Shown: positions 25,460 to 34,843, counted from the stretch's first letter. The stretch is DNA of 64,000 nt from Novosphingobium sp. (GCA_024236215.1 JACKKX010000002.1:124001-188000), one strand, 5' to 3'. A program made the numbers and translations. The notes: a model not told the origin generated them from the sequence alone.

Positions 25460-27817
25460 GTGACAAAGAACCCTGCGCCCTCGAGTCTGCCGCGCGAGCT
25501 GCCCACCATGGCAGTGCTTGGCCTTGCCGATCCCGAAGACGGCGATTGGGCCCGGCTGCGCGGGCTGCAATATTCCAGCCTGGCCAAGGTTACCCAGGTG
25601 CGCATTTTTGCCCACGCCATCGCCGCGCTGGGCGTGGTGCGGCTGTGCTTCGGGTCGATCCACATCGCTGCCTTGCTTGGCTGGGTGGCGGTGCTGGGCG
25701 CGACCCTGTATTACGGCGCGCGGATCGACAAGACGCTTGGCGATGCCGACAAGCGGCGGATGTCACGCGACGAGGTCAACCGGCAAGCGGTGAGCTCGAT
25801 CGTGACCGCGCTGGTCTGGGTTGCGCCGATCGGGGTGTTCCCCTTCTTTGGTGATGGGTCGGTCCGACTTGAGCTGTGGGCGATAGCGGCGATGCTGATG
25901 ACCGCATCGGCGGTACTGCTCCCAGCGGTGCCGCTGGGCAACCTGCTGTTCGCCGGGATCGTCGGGGGCAGCGCGCTTGTCAGCTTCCTGTTTGGCGGGG
26001 CCTATGAAATGGTGCTGCTGACCATCGTGTTCGTCGCGGTGGTTGCGCTGGGCGCGGTCGAGAACGCCCGCTCCTTCCTCACCGCCCGCATTGCCGAGGC
26101 CGGCATGGCCGAACGCAACGAGGTCGTTTCGCTGCTGCTGCGTGAGTTCGAGGAAGGCGAGGCCGACTGGCTGTGGCAGATCGATACCTCGCGCCGGGTC
26201 CGCTCGGTTAGCCCCCGCTTCGCCTTTGCCCTGGGCAAGCAGCCCGATGAGATCGACGGTAAGCCTTTCATCCAGCTGATCGCGGGACCGGCCTGGGAAA
26301 CCGGCCAGTTCCCCTCGAGCCTGCATGATCTGGCCGAACGGCTCAAACGGCGCGAGAATTTCTCCAACCTGCTGGTGCGGGTGACGATCAACGGCCAGCA
26401 GCGCTGGTGGGAGCTTTCGGGCACCCCCAAGCTGGATGAACACGGCAACTTCGACGGGTTCCGCGGGGTCGGCTCCGACGTGACCGAGCAACGCGAATCG
26501 AGCGAGAAAATCGCTCACATGGCGCGGTATGATACGCTGACCGGTCTGCCCAATCGCATGATGGTGACCGAGGCACTGGGCGAGGCGATGCGCTATGCCG
26601 AACAGTGGCGTTCGCGCTGCGCCTTCATGATGATCGACCTCGATCGCTTCAAGGCCGTCAACGATACCCTTGGCCACCTGGTCGGCGACCAGCTGCTGGC
26701 CCGGGTTTCCGAACGGCTCAAGACCATCGTTTCGGACAACGAGCTGATCGGGCGTCTGGGCGGCGACGAATTCGCCATCGTGATGCGCGATGCTTCGGAC
26801 CACACCCGGGTCGAACGGGTTGCCCATGCGGTGATCGACCGGCTTTCGCGCCCCTATGAGGTCGATCACCACACCCTCTATATCGGCGCCAGCGTCGGCT
26901 CGGCGGTTGGTCCGCGCGATGGCAAGACGGTCGAAACGCTGATGCGCAACGCCGACCTGGCGCTTTATCGCGCCAAGGAAGAGGGCGGCGGGACGCATTG
27001 CGGCTATGAACCGTCGCTCCACGCCCATGCAGAAGAGCGCCGCAAGCTGGAATTTTCGCTGCGCCAGGCGCTCGAAAACAACGAATTCGTGCTCAACTAC
27101 CAGCCGGTGGTCGATGCCAACGACGAACAGATCGTCAGCTTCGAGGCCTTGCTGCGCTGGAACAGCGAAGAGCACGGCATGGTCAGCCCGGTCAAATTCA
27201 TCCCGTTGGCCGAAGATACCCGGTTGATCGTTCCGATCGGCGAATGGGTGCTGCGCGAGGCGTGCAAGGAAGCCGCACGCTGGCCGGAAAACGTAAAGGT
27301 CGCGGTCAACGTCTCGGGCGAGCAGCTGCTCGATCCAGGCTTCATCCCCAGCGTGGTCGGCGCGCTCTCCATGAGCGGACTTCCAGCCCAGCGGCTGGAG
27401 ATCGAGGTGACCGAATCGATTTTCGTGCGCGATGCCGGTACGGCCCGCGCCGCGCTCGAGCAGATCATGTCATTGGGCTGCGGAATCGCGCTCGACGATT
27501 TCGGCACCGGCTATTCCTCGCTCGCCTATATCCGCAACCTGCGTTTCTCGACCATCAAGGTCGATCGCAGCTTCGTCCAGGGCGCGGCCACCGGAAATCG
27601 CGAAAGCCTGGCAATCATCCGCGCCGTGGTGGCGATGGCGGAAAGCCTAGAAATGTCGACCACCGCTGAAGGGGTCGAGACCGAGCGCGAACTCGAACTG
27701 ATCCGCCAGCTTGGCTGCCGCAAGATCCAGGGTTACTACTTCGGCCGTCCGATGGGCGCGAACGAGGCACGGGGCCTGTTCGGCAAACCCAGCCTGAGCC
27801 GGGCCGCCAACAGCTAA
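25460..27817 (+). CDS. Membrane-bound GGDEF-EAL protein with PAS domain
   Basis: A 785-residue c-di-GMP enzyme. Order: about six membrane helices (residues 45-205), a PAS-like domain (about 235-345, ending with the VGSDVTEQ motif), GGDEF (intact GGDEF at 434-438) and EAL (EAL at about 562-564, with the metal/catalytic segments ENVKVAVNVSGEQL, EVTESIF, LDDFGTGYSSL and KVDRSF). Both catalytic domains look intact. The RxxD inhibitory site upstream of GGDEF reads SDNE, so feedback inhibition is probably absent. Start is GTG at 25460; ATG at 25508 is an alternative, and neither has a good ribosome site. Confidence 0.9.
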   Translation: MTKNPAPSSLPRELPTMAVLGLADPEDGDWARLRGLQYSSLAKVTQVRIFAHAIAALGVVRLCFGSIHIAALLGWVAVLGATLYYGARIDKTLGDADKRRMSRDEVNRQAVSSIVTALVWVAPIGVFPFFGDGSVRLELWAIAAMLMTASAVLLPAVPLGNLLFAGIVGGSALVSFLFGGAYEMVLLTIVFVAVVALGAVENARSFLTARIAEAGMAERNEVVSLLLREFEEGEADWLWQIDTSRRVRSVSPRFAFALGKQPDEIDGKPFIQLIAGPAWETGQFPSSLHDLAERLKRRENFSNLLVRVTINGQQRWWELSGTPKLDEHGNFDGFRGVGSDVTEQRESSEKIAHMARYDTLTGLPNRMMVTEALGEAMRYAEQWRSRCAFMMIDLDRFKAVNDTLGHLVGDQLLARVSERLKTIVSDNELIGRLGGDEFAIVMRDASDHTRVERVAHAVIDRLSRPYEVDHHTLYIGASVGSAVGPRDGKTVETLMRNADLALYRAKEEGGGTHCGYEPSLHAHAEERRKLEFSLRQALENNEFVLNYQPVVDANDEQIVSFEALLRWNSEEHGMVSPVKFIPLAEDTRLIVPIGEWVLREACKEAARWPENVKVAVNVSGEQLLDPGFIPSVVGALSMSGLPAQRLEIEVTESIFVRDAGTARAALEQIMSLGCGIALDDFGTGYSSLAYIRNLRFSTIKVDRSFVQGAATGNRESLAIIRAVVAMAESLEMSTTAEGVETERELELIRQLGCRKIQGYYFGRPMGANEARGLFGKPSLSRAANS

Positions 27818-27820
27818 AGT

Positions 27821-28498
27821 CTAGGCCCCCACCAGGCCCTTCACAGCGCTTTCGAACAGCGCACGGCCGTCGGTGCCGCCCTGTTCGGGTTCGATCATCC
27901 GTTCGGGGTGGGGCATCATGCCCAGCACGTTGCCCGAAGCGTTGAGCACCCCGGCGATCTGGCGGGCTGAACCGTTGACCTCTTCGGTATAGCGGAAGGC
28001 CACCCGGCCATCGCCCTCCAGCCTGTCGAGCGTGGCATCGTCGGCGAAATAATTGCCATCGTGGTGCGCAACCGGGATCACGATTTCCTGCCCCTGGGCA
28101 TAGCCCGCGGTGAACAGGCTCTGGCTGTTTTCAACCCGCAGGCCCACTTCGCGGCAGACGAAGGTGATGCAGGCGTTGCGCAGCAGCGCGCCGGGCAGCA
28201 GGCCGCTTTCGGTCAGCACCTGAAAGCCGTTGCACACCCCCAGCACCGGCACGCCGCGGTTGGCGGCGGCGACCACCGACTGCATCACCGGGCTGCGGGC
28301 GGCCATTGCGCCCGAGCGCAGGTAGTCGCCATAGGAAAAGCCGCCGGGCAGGGCGATGAAATCAAGCCCCGAGGGCAGGTCGGCATCGCCGTGCCAGACC
28401 CGGTGCGGCGCGGTTCCCGAAACCTTCTCCAGCGCGTCGGCCATGTCCCGATCGCAGTTGGAGCCGGGAAAGGTGATGACGGCGCTGCGAAAGCTCAT
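27821..28498 (-). CDS. purQ: Phosphoribosylformylglycinamidine synthase subunit PurQ
   Basis: Glutaminase subunit of the three-part FGAM synthase (PurL-PurQ-PurS), the fourth purine step. The 225-residue class I amidotransferase shows [21 protein letters not shown], the nucleophile elbow GVCNGFQ and the catalytic HPER. It overlaps purS by four bases. Converges with the GGDEF-EAL gene, three bases between the stops. purL is not in the window. Confidence 0.97.
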   Translation of the reverse strand: MSFRSAVITFPGSNCDRDMADALEKVSGTAPHRVWHGDADLPSGLDFIALPGGFSYGDYLRSGAMAARSPVMQSVVAAANRGVPVLGVCNGFQVLTESGLLPGALLRNACITFVCREVGLRVENSQSLFTAGYAQGQEIVIPVAHHDGNYFADDATLDRLEGDGRVAFRYTEEVNGSARQIAGVLNASGNVLGMMPHPERMIEPEQGGTDGRALFESAVKGLVGA

Positions 28499-28731
28499 GC
28501 CTGAACCCTTTCGATGCGGTAGTTTTCAATCACCATGTTGGCGAGCAGCTTGGAGGCCATTTCCTCAAGCTGGGCGTCGCTGACGCTCTCGTCCACCTCC
28601 AGCTCGATCATCTTGCCGGCGCGCACATCCTTGATCCCGTGGATGCCCAGGCCCTCGATCGCGTGGTGGATCGCGCGGCCCTGCGGATCGAGCACTCCGT
28701 TCTTGAGGCTGACGAAGACGCGGACCTTCAT
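28495..28731 (-). CDS. purS: Phosphoribosylformylglycinamidine synthase subunit PurS
   Basis: A 78-residue subunit that docks PurQ on small-type PurL. The family pattern is clear: [35 protein letters not shown] and a C-terminal [10 protein letters not shown]. The ATG at 28731 is preceded by AAAGG on the minus strand. Its presence shows that this organism uses the three-subunit FGAM synthase. The stop overlaps the purQ start (ATGA). Confidence 0.96.
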   Translation of the reverse strand: MKVRVFVSLKNGVLDPQGRAIHHAIEGLGIHGIKDVRAGKMIELEVDESVSDAQLEEMASKLLANMVIENYRIERVQA

Positions 28732-28881
28732 GCGGCGGACCTTTCGCTAGGCAAGGGAGATTCGTGGCCGCCCTATGCCGCCGCTTGGGCAAAGGGGCAA
28801 GGCTTGCTTCGGTGCGATGCACAGCTGCGCCGCGCGGGCCGTGTTGACAGCGCTGAAGGTTGCGCGATGAAACGATTTGCA

Positions 28882-28890
28882 TGGTATAAC
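28882..28890 (+). promoter_or_regulatory. Extended -10 promoter element before the vWA gene
   Basis: TGGTATAAC fits the extended -10 form TGnTATAAT with one mismatch, in the AT-rich part of the 204-base purS/vWA divergent region, about 45 bases before the vWA start. A TTGACA at 28844-28849 is too far to pair with it. The gene itself has a strong AAGGAGAGGAGG ribosome site. Confidence 0.4.
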
Positions 28891-28935
28891 ATCACATCAT
28901 AACCTGCGACTCACGACAAAGGAGAGGAGGCTGTC

Positions 28936-30753
28936 ATGTCTGTTTCCAGGTTTGCCTTGTTGCGCAGGAACATGTGGGCCGGTTGCGCGGCGCTGCTGGT
29001 GGCGGGGGTGCCGCTCGGGGGCGGGGCGCTCGCCCAGGATACCGAGGATGAGGACAGCGCCGGCTACGACATCGTGGTCACCGCCTCAGTGCGGCAGGGC
29101 GGGGCGCAGGACATTCGTCATTTCCGCTCGGTCTCGCTCGATGGCAGCTTTCTGCCCGAAACCTCGGACCTGACACTCGAAGGGCTGATGGGCGAGCACG
29201 ATCTGACCTTGCCAACCGACAAGCCGTGCCGTCAGACCTTCTGCCTGACCGGCATGGCGATGCCCGCCGCGCTGCCGCTGCGTCCGGAGGATCGCTGGTT
29301 TGTCGGTCTGGGCTTTGCCTCCGCGATCGACGCGGATACCTACAGGCGTGAGCCGATCAGCCTGATCGCGGTGGTCGACCGTTCGGGCTCGATGAGCGGA
29401 ACGCCGATGGCCCACGTCAAGCAGGGGCTGCACGCGGTGCTCGACAAGTTGCGCCCCGGCGACCGGCTGGCGATCGTGACCTATGGCAGCGCCCCTATGG
29501 TCCATCTGCCGATGACCGACTATTCGGGAAATCGCGAGCAACTGGCCCGCGCGATCGATGGGATCGAGATCGAAGGCTCCACCGCGATGGAGGCGGGGCT
29601 CGCCAAGGGCTACGAGGTCGCTCTCGAAGAGCTTGAACACAGCAAGGGCAAGACCCGAATCATGCTGTTCACCGACGAGAACCCCAATGTCGGCAATACC
29701 AGTGCGGCGGGATTCATGGTCCAGGCCGAACGCGGATCGCGCGCCGGGGTTGGGCTGACCACGATCGGGGTGGGGGTGCACTTCGACGCGGCGCTCGCCA
29801 CCCATGTTTCCAGTGTACGCGGAGGCAACCTGTTTTTCCTCGATACGGCAAATTCGGCCAAGCCGCTGTTCGAGCGCGAATTCTACAACATGGTCAGCGA
29901 GGTCGCGCACGATGTGGTGATCACGATGACCCCGCCAGAAGGCTATCGCATCACCGGGGTGTTCGGCGTGCCCGACGATCTGATGACCAGCGCCCCCGAA
30001 GGCGCGGTCACCGCGAAGATCTCGACCGCGTTCCTCTCGAGCAACGGCGGGGGGATCTACGTTACCCTGGGCAAGGACGCGGCCCACGCCAACCTTCCCG
30101 CTGGGGCTTTGGGTGCGGGGCAGCCGCTGCTGACCAGCACGCTGAGCTATCTCGATGCGCTGAGCGGCAAGGCCGGCAGCGATACGATCGTGGTTGCCCA
30201 GCCGCAAGGTGAGGCGCCGGTGCCGCTGGTTGCCGCGCAGCTGCTGGTTGACGAATTCCTGACCATGAATGCCGCGCTCGACGGTTATCACGATCGCGGT
30301 GACAAGAAGGGCGCCTTCCACCTGCTCGATGGCCTCTCGAAGCGGATCGCGGCGGCGCGGCTGCCGGGGTTTTCCGACGAGGGCAAGCTGGTCGACGGTT
30401 TGCGCAATCGCGCAGCCTATGTCGCGGGCTATGCCGGGGAAATGCCGCGTGAGCTTCAGCCGCTGGCCCTGCGCGGCGAATGGCGGGTGGTGAACCAGAG
30501 CGGGCTTGACGATATCGCCCGGGGCGACCGGGTGGAAATCACCGGTGAGGGCGAGTTCATCACCACCCCTGCTCGCCAGGGCCGCGAGGAGGTGTACCAG
30601 CAGGTCGAGGTCAACGAACGGCAGCTGTTCATCCGCGATGCCGATCTGGTGTTCAACTACCGGATGCGCGGGGACCGGCTCGAGCTGGTCAGCCCCGATG
30701 GATTGGCGCATCTGGAAATGCGCCGCCTTGCGCCGGATTCAGGCCTCGATTGA
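28936..30753 (+). CDS. Secreted von Willebrand factor A domain protein with TonB-box-like motif
   Basis: A 605-residue exported protein: signal peptide with cleavage after ALA (about residue 33), then YDIVVTASVRQ (residues 44-54), closely resembling the IVVTA/TonB-box region of the receptors in this same window. A vWA domain follows (about 140-325) with an intact MIDAS: DRSGS (Asp148, Ser150, Ser152), STAMEAG and TDENPN. The remainder (to 605) is a Ca-binding-type vWA accessory region with no recognised domain. Probably periplasmic or outer-membrane associated. Its 3 prime end overlaps the convergent response-regulator gene by 15 bases. Confidence 0.85.
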   Translation: MSVSRFALLRRNMWAGCAALLVAGVPLGGGALAQDTEDEDSAGYDIVVTASVRQGGAQDIRHFRSVSLDGSFLPETSDLTLEGLMGEHDLTLPTDKPCRQTFCLTGMAMPAALPLRPEDRWFVGLGFASAIDADTYRREPISLIAVVDRSGSMSGTPMAHVKQGLHAVLDKLRPGDRLAIVTYGSAPMVHLPMTDYSGNREQLARAIDGIEIEGSTAMEAGLAKGYEVALEELEHSKGKTRIMLFTDENPNVGNTSAAGFMVQAERGSRAGVGLTTIGVGVHFDAALATHVSSVRGGNLFFLDTANSAKPLFEREFYNMVSEVAHDVVITMTPPEGYRITGVFGVPDDLMTSAPEGAVTAKISTAFLSSNGGGIYVTLGKDAAHANLPAGALGAGQPLLTSTLSYLDALSGKAGSDTIVVAQPQGEAPVPLVAAQLLVDEFLTMNAALDGYHDRGDKKGAFHLLDGLSKRIAAARLPGFSDEGKLVDGLRNRAAYVAGYAGEMPRELQPLALRGEWRVVNQSGLDDIARGDRVEITGEGEFITTPARQGREEVYQQVEVNERQLFIRDADLVFNYRMRGDRLELVSPDGLAHLEMRRLAPDSGLD

Positions 30754-31416
30754 ATCCATCACATAGCCCAGCGAGCGCACGGTCCGCAGTGGATCGGGCG
30801 CTCCCTCGGCGATCAGCGCGCGGCGCAGACGGCCAACCCAGACATCGACCGTGCGCTCGTCGATCGTTTCGCCGTCCTTGCCCAGCCGTTCGATCAGCGC
30901 GGCGCGCGAAAAGACCTGGTCGGGGTGTTCGATGAAGTGGGCGAGCAGACGGAATTCGTTGGGACGGATCGTCACAACCCGGCCATTGACCCGGACCTGG
31001 TGCGCCGCCGGATCGAGGCTGACCGGGCCGTTGACCAGCAATTGCCGCCCCGAAGGACGCGCGCCGCCCAGGCTTTCGATCCGTTCGAGCAGGCGCGTGA
31101 CGTCAAGCGGACCTACCATGTAGTCGTCGGCTCCGGCCAGCAGCGCGCGGCGCTTTGCCTCGCTGCTGGGTTCCTCGAGAACCATTGTCAGATGCGCCCC
31201 GCGGGTTGCCTCGGACTCGCGCAAACGGCGGCACATCTCCAGCCCCGACATCGATTGGCCGAGCCAGTCGATAAAGCCCCAGACCTTGCCCTCTAGCCGG
31301 CTGCTGGGCGGAACGTCTCCAAGGGAAAGGATCCGCCAGCCTGGGCGTTTGCTGGCAATGTCGGACACCAGCCCGGGATGCGGCGAGGTGATGAGCAGGG
31401 AGACGGTGTTGTTCAT
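30739..31416 (-). CDS. OmpR-type response regulator with degenerate receiver
   Basis: A 225-residue DNA-binding protein. The C-terminal half (about residues 125-225) is a winged-helix Trans_reg_C domain, clear from IRPNEFRLLAHFIEHPDQVFSRAALIERL, RTVDVWVGRLRRAL and RTVRSLGYV. The N-terminal receiver keeps an Asp at position 50 (FIDWLGQSMSGLE) where the phosphoacceptor would be, but lacks the N-terminal acidic pair (reads LLITSPH), the switch Thr/Ser, and the conserved Lys before Pro (Gly102). It is therefore probably a pseudo-receiver working without classical phosphorylation. No histidine kinase is nearby. Confidence 0.85.
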   Translation of the reverse strand: MNNTVSLLITSPHPGLVSDIASKRPGWRILSLGDVPPSSRLEGKVWGFIDWLGQSMSGLEMCRRLRESEATRGAHLTMVLEEPSSEAKRRALLAGADDYMVGPLDVTRLLERIESLGGARPSGRQLLVNGPVSLDPAAHQVRVNGRVVTIRPNEFRLLAHFIEHPDQVFSRAALIERLGKDGETIDERTVDVWVGRLRRALIAEGAPDPLRTVRSLGYVMDSIEA

Positions 31417-31447
31417 GGTCTACATGGCGCTGGAATCGATCGTTAGC

Positions 31448-31472
31448 GTCACCAATGCGCGCGTTTGGTGAC
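31448..31472. promoter_or_regulatory. Perfect inverted repeat between the response regulator and the secreted-protein gene
   Basis: GTCACCAA-N9-TTGGTGAC, an exact 8-base inverted repeat 32 bases upstream of the regulator start, in a 190-base divergent region. A likely site for a dimeric regulator, perhaps autoregulation by the adjacent OmpR-type protein, although that family more often binds direct repeats. Confidence 0.5.
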
Positions 31473-31606
31473 GGTTTGATGATGGAAATATGACGGAACG
31501 GTTGCGCGCGGCCGCGAAGCGGCCCGTGACACATTCCGGTCAAACAAAAAACGCATGAATCCGGTCGGTATTGCGCATATCATTCGGGACTGGGAGTGAT
31601 TGTGGA

Positions 31607-32128
31607 ATGAAATGGCGTATTTTCCTTTCTGCCCTATTGCTGTTGGGCGCGGGGCCCGTGCTGGCCGAGAAGCTGGCCTTCGATCATCGCCTGTCGCCCG
31701 AGCTGAACCAGGTGCTTGAAGCGGGCGATCCGGCGATGGTTTCGTTCAACAATGCCAACCCGCACTATCTGGTCGACGTGATCGCGGTGCGCGGCGCCTC
31801 GGCCAAGGACTGGACCGAGGCGCTGGTCATCATCGCGCGCAGCCCGGGCCGGAAAGTGGCGAGCGCGGAAAGCTGGATGGAGGAGCTCCGCCGCGAATCG
31901 CAGCGCCGCTGCAAGGGCACCTACACCGTTCTGGCGCAGGATTCCCGTTCGATTACGTTCGAGCGCCAATCGACCGATTGCCCGCCGGGCTATCCGCCGG
32001 TCGGGATCTACCGCGTGGTCCAGGGCAAGACCTCGCTGTTCCTGCTCGCTGCGATGGCCAAGGACGGCATCTCCGGCAGTTCACGCGAGCATTGGCTGGC
32101 GCTGATGGAATCCGCACGGCTCGAATAG
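31607..32128 (+). CDS. Secreted protein of unknown function
   Basis: A 173-residue protein with a clear Sec signal (MKWRIFLSALLLLGAGPVLA, cleavage after residue 20). The mature part has one Cys pair (RRCKG and TDCPPG) that could form a disulfide in the periplasm. No domain recognised. The ATG at 31607 is preceded by GGGAG; an in-frame start at 31571 would bury the signal peptide. It is divergent from the degenerate response regulator and could be its target. 180 bases separate it from the next gene. Confidence 0.7.
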   Translation: MKWRIFLSALLLLGAGPVLAEKLAFDHRLSPELNQVLEAGDPAMVSFNNANPHYLVDVIAVRGASAKDWTEALVIIARSPGRKVASAESWMEELRRESQRRCKGTYTVLAQDSRSITFERQSTDCPPGYPPVGIYRVVQGKTSLFLLAAMAKDGISGSSREHWLALMESARLE

Positions 32129-32308
32129 CCTTGCCGCACCTTTGACGCAAAACGGTCATCCGCGTGTCGCCTGAGCTACGCGGAAGCGACACAGGCCGCG
32201 CCTAGTTGGGGCAGCGAAGCCGGCCAGGGGGCGATTCGCATCCGCGCTTCATGCGCTCCCCGGGCAGCATCGTTCGAAACCAACGACAACGTTCAGGGAA
32301 CCGACCCG

Positions 32309-34774
32309 ATGATCCGCATCCATACCCGTTCCGCTACCTCGCTTGCCGCACTTGCTGCCGGGCTTTGCCTTGCAAACGCCAGCGCCGCCAATGCCGCGAT
32401 CAAGGTGACCCCGCTCGCCATACTGGTCGATGGCGCCACCGGCAGCGCCGATGCGGGCGATCAGCAAGCGCCCTCGAGCCCCGAGGATGCCGGGCAGGCG
32501 GCCGACCATTCGGGTCTGACCGAAATCGTGGTTACCGCGACCAAGCGCGAAACCAACCTGCAGCGCACCCCGATCGCGATCTCGGTGATGGCGCCCGAGG
32601 CGATCAAGAACCGCCACGTGCAGAGCCTGATCGATCTGGCCGACGGCGCGGTGCCATCGCTGCGCGTCGCCACTTTCGAGGCCCGCCATTCGGCGCTGAC
32701 CGTGGGTATCCGCGGGATCGTGCCCTTCGATGCCAACCAGACCGCGCGCGATCAGGGCGTGGGCGTCTATGTCGACGGGGTCTATCTTGGCCGTCAGCAG
32801 GGGCTTAACACCGCGCTGTTCGATGCCCAGCGGATCGAGGTTCTGCGCGGGCCGCAGGGCACCCTGTTCGGCCGCAACACCGAAGGCGGCGCGGTTTCGA
32901 TCGTGACCAAGGAACCGAGCGGCGAGTTCGGCGGGCGTCTGGTCGGCGGGGTCGGCAACTATGGCTCCTACACCACCGAAGCCCACGTCGATCTGCCCTC
33001 GATCGCCAACATCGCCTTCAAGGTCGATGGGGTGATGCAGCACCAGGACGCCACGGTGAAGAACCCGCTCGCCGGGCAATATGGCTGGAACTATCACAAC
33101 ACGGTTGGCGGTCGCATTTCGGCCAAGTGGACCCCGATCGACGGCTTTACCGCGATCCTGACCTACGATCAGGCCAAGGACGAAAATACCCCCAACTACA
33201 GCCAGCTGATCAACTACAATCCGCTTGGCAAGACGGTTGGCCAGTACGATCCGGTGACGCTCAAGCTGGTCGCGCCGGGCAGCCCGTCGGGCACCTCGAC
33301 CGTGTGCAGCACCTGCATCGCACCGCTCTCGCCGCTGGTGAAAGTCTATTCGGACCGCCAGGACGTTGCCGAAATCGGCGTGCCCCAGCAGCTCAGCACC
33401 GACAAGACCCACGGCTTCGGTATGACGCTGAAGTACAAGGTCGCCCCCGGCCTCGAACTGCGCTCGATCAGCGCCTGGCGCGGGGTCGAAACCGAGCAGT
33501 GGGACAATTCGGGCGGCCCGCACCGCACGATCTTTGCGCCCAACGCGAACTTCAGCCGCTATTCGCTGTCCTACCTCAAGCAGAACCAGTTCAGCCAGGA
33601 ATTCCAGATCGTCGGCGGCATCGACAAGCTCGATTACGTGGTTGGGTTCTACTATTTCACCGAAAACGTGCGCGAATTCGCCGCCACGCCTTCGACCAAC
33701 AAGTGGAATGCCGACGGCACGGCCTATACCATCAACGATGCAACCACCTGGAACATCGCAAACTGGTCACGCCAGCGCGACAGCCATGCAAACGCCAAGT
33801 CCTATGCCGCCTTCGCCCAGGCAACCTGGTCGCCGACCGACCAGGTTCACCTGACGCTGGGCGGTCGCTACACCAAGGACAAGCGCGATGGTGCGCTGAC
33901 CCTGGTGCAGAACAAGGCGGTCAACTATCCCTTTACCTTCGACAAGGACCGGTTCGATCCGATGGTCACCCTGGCCTGGGATGCGGCTGACGGGGTCAAC
34001 CTCTACGCCAAGTATTCCACCGGCTACCGCGCCGGCGGTGCCAACAGCCGTTCTCAGACCTTTGCTCCGTTCGATCCCGAGGAAGTGAAGGCCTGGGAAG
34101 CCGGCGCCAAGCTCGACCTGTTCGATCGCCGCGTGCGCCTGAACCTGGCGGGCTACATCATGGACCGTACCGGCACCCAGATCGATTTCGACAATGTCGA
34201 CACAAACCCGTCGAGCGCGACCTTCAACCTCCACACCGAGGAAACCGCGAACGCCCCGGGCAAGTCGAAGATCCGCGGGTTCGAGGCCGAACTGACCATG
34301 CGCCCGACCGAGAACCTGACGCTGGGCGGGGCCTATGCCTATACCTTCACCGACGTGCCCGCGACGCTCAACTCGTTCCTCAGCACGCCGACCACCCCGG
34401 TCTATACCAAGGTGTTCGTGGTATTCACGCCGAAGCACGCCGCGTCGGGCTACATCGATTACGAGATCCCCTTCGGCAGCGACGATGCCAAGGTGAAGTT
34501 CCACATCGACGCCAACTACGCCAGCGAGGTCTATTCGTTCCAGAACGAAGACGTGAAGACCGATGACAGCTTCATCGTCAACGCGCGTCTGGCGGTGGCG
34601 GACATTCCGCTGGGCGGCGATCGCAACAAGCTGACGCTGTCGGTGTGGAGCCGCAACCTGCTCAACGAGACCCACATTTACCGCCGCTCGAACGCGAACG
34701 ACAAGGTGCTGGGTTCCTACGCCAACTTCAATCCGCCGCGCACCTTCGGTTTCGACGCGACGATCAACTTCTAG
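32309..34774 (+). CDS. TonB-dependent outer-membrane receptor
   Basis: An 821-residue energy-coupled transporter of the sphingomonad type. Signal peptide ends near residue 30 (ASAANA), then a Ser/Asp-rich linker and EIVVTATKRE (about 72-81), the TonB-box-like element. The plug domain (about 80-195) has GIRGI and VLRGPQGTLFGRNTEGGAVSIVTK; the rest is a 22-strand barrel ending in FGFDATINF with terminal Phe. The substrate is unknown; these receptors take up siderophores, oligosaccharides or aromatic compounds. Monocistronic, with a strong terminator. The 180-base upstream region contains an inverted repeat GTGTCGC-N15-GCGACAC (32164-32192). Confidence 0.93.
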   Translation: MIRIHTRSATSLAALAAGLCLANASAANAAIKVTPLAILVDGATGSADAGDQQAPSSPEDAGQAADHSGLTEIVVTATKRETNLQRTPIAISVMAPEAIKNRHVQSLIDLADGAVPSLRVATFEARHSALTVGIRGIVPFDANQTARDQGVGVYVDGVYLGRQQGLNTALFDAQRIEVLRGPQGTLFGRNTEGGAVSIVTKEPSGEFGGRLVGGVGNYGSYTTEAHVDLPSIANIAFKVDGVMQHQDATVKNPLAGQYGWNYHNTVGGRISAKWTPIDGFTAILTYDQAKDENTPNYSQLINYNPLGKTVGQYDPVTLKLVAPGSPSGTSTVCSTCIAPLSPLVKVYSDRQDVAEIGVPQQLSTDKTHGFGMTLKYKVAPGLELRSISAWRGVETEQWDNSGGPHRTIFAPNANFSRYSLSYLKQNQFSQEFQIVGGIDKLDYVVGFYYFTENVREFAATPSTNKWNADGTAYTINDATTWNIANWSRQRDSHANAKSYAAFAQATWSPTDQVHLTLGGRYTKDKRDGALTLVQNKAVNYPFTFDKDRFDPMVTLAWDAADGVNLYAKYSTGYRAGGANSRSQTFAPFDPEEVKAWEAGAKLDLFDRRVRLNLAGYIMDRTGTQIDFDNVDTNPSSATFNLHTEETANAPGKSKIRGFEAELTMRPTENLTLGGAYAYTFTDVPATLNSFLSTPTTPVYTKVFVVFTPKHAASGYIDYEIPFGSDDAKVKFHIDANYASEVYSFQNEDVKTDDSFIVNARLAVADIPLGGDRNKLTLSVWSRNLLNETHIYRRSNANDKVLGSYANFNPPRTFGFDATINF

Positions 34775-34801
34775 GTTCGGCATACCTCCCTGCCGTACTT
34801 G

Positions 34802-34834
34802 GGGCGGGTGGCTTCGGCTGCCCGCCCTTTCTTT
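34802..34834 (+). terminator. Intrinsic terminator after the TonB receptor
   Basis: Eleven-pair stem GGGCGGGTGGC / GCTGCCCGCCC (two G-T pairs) closed by a TTCG tetraloop and followed by TTTCTTT. A textbook rho-independent terminator 27 bases after the receptor stop. Confidence 0.88.
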
Positions 34835-34843
34835 GTCCGGTCC

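Noticed and set aside
29086-30711. A 541-codon open frame antisense to the vWA gene
   Set aside because: Composition artefact; low-complexity His/Arg/Gly-rich product with no domain, opposite a gene with signal peptide and MIDAS motif.
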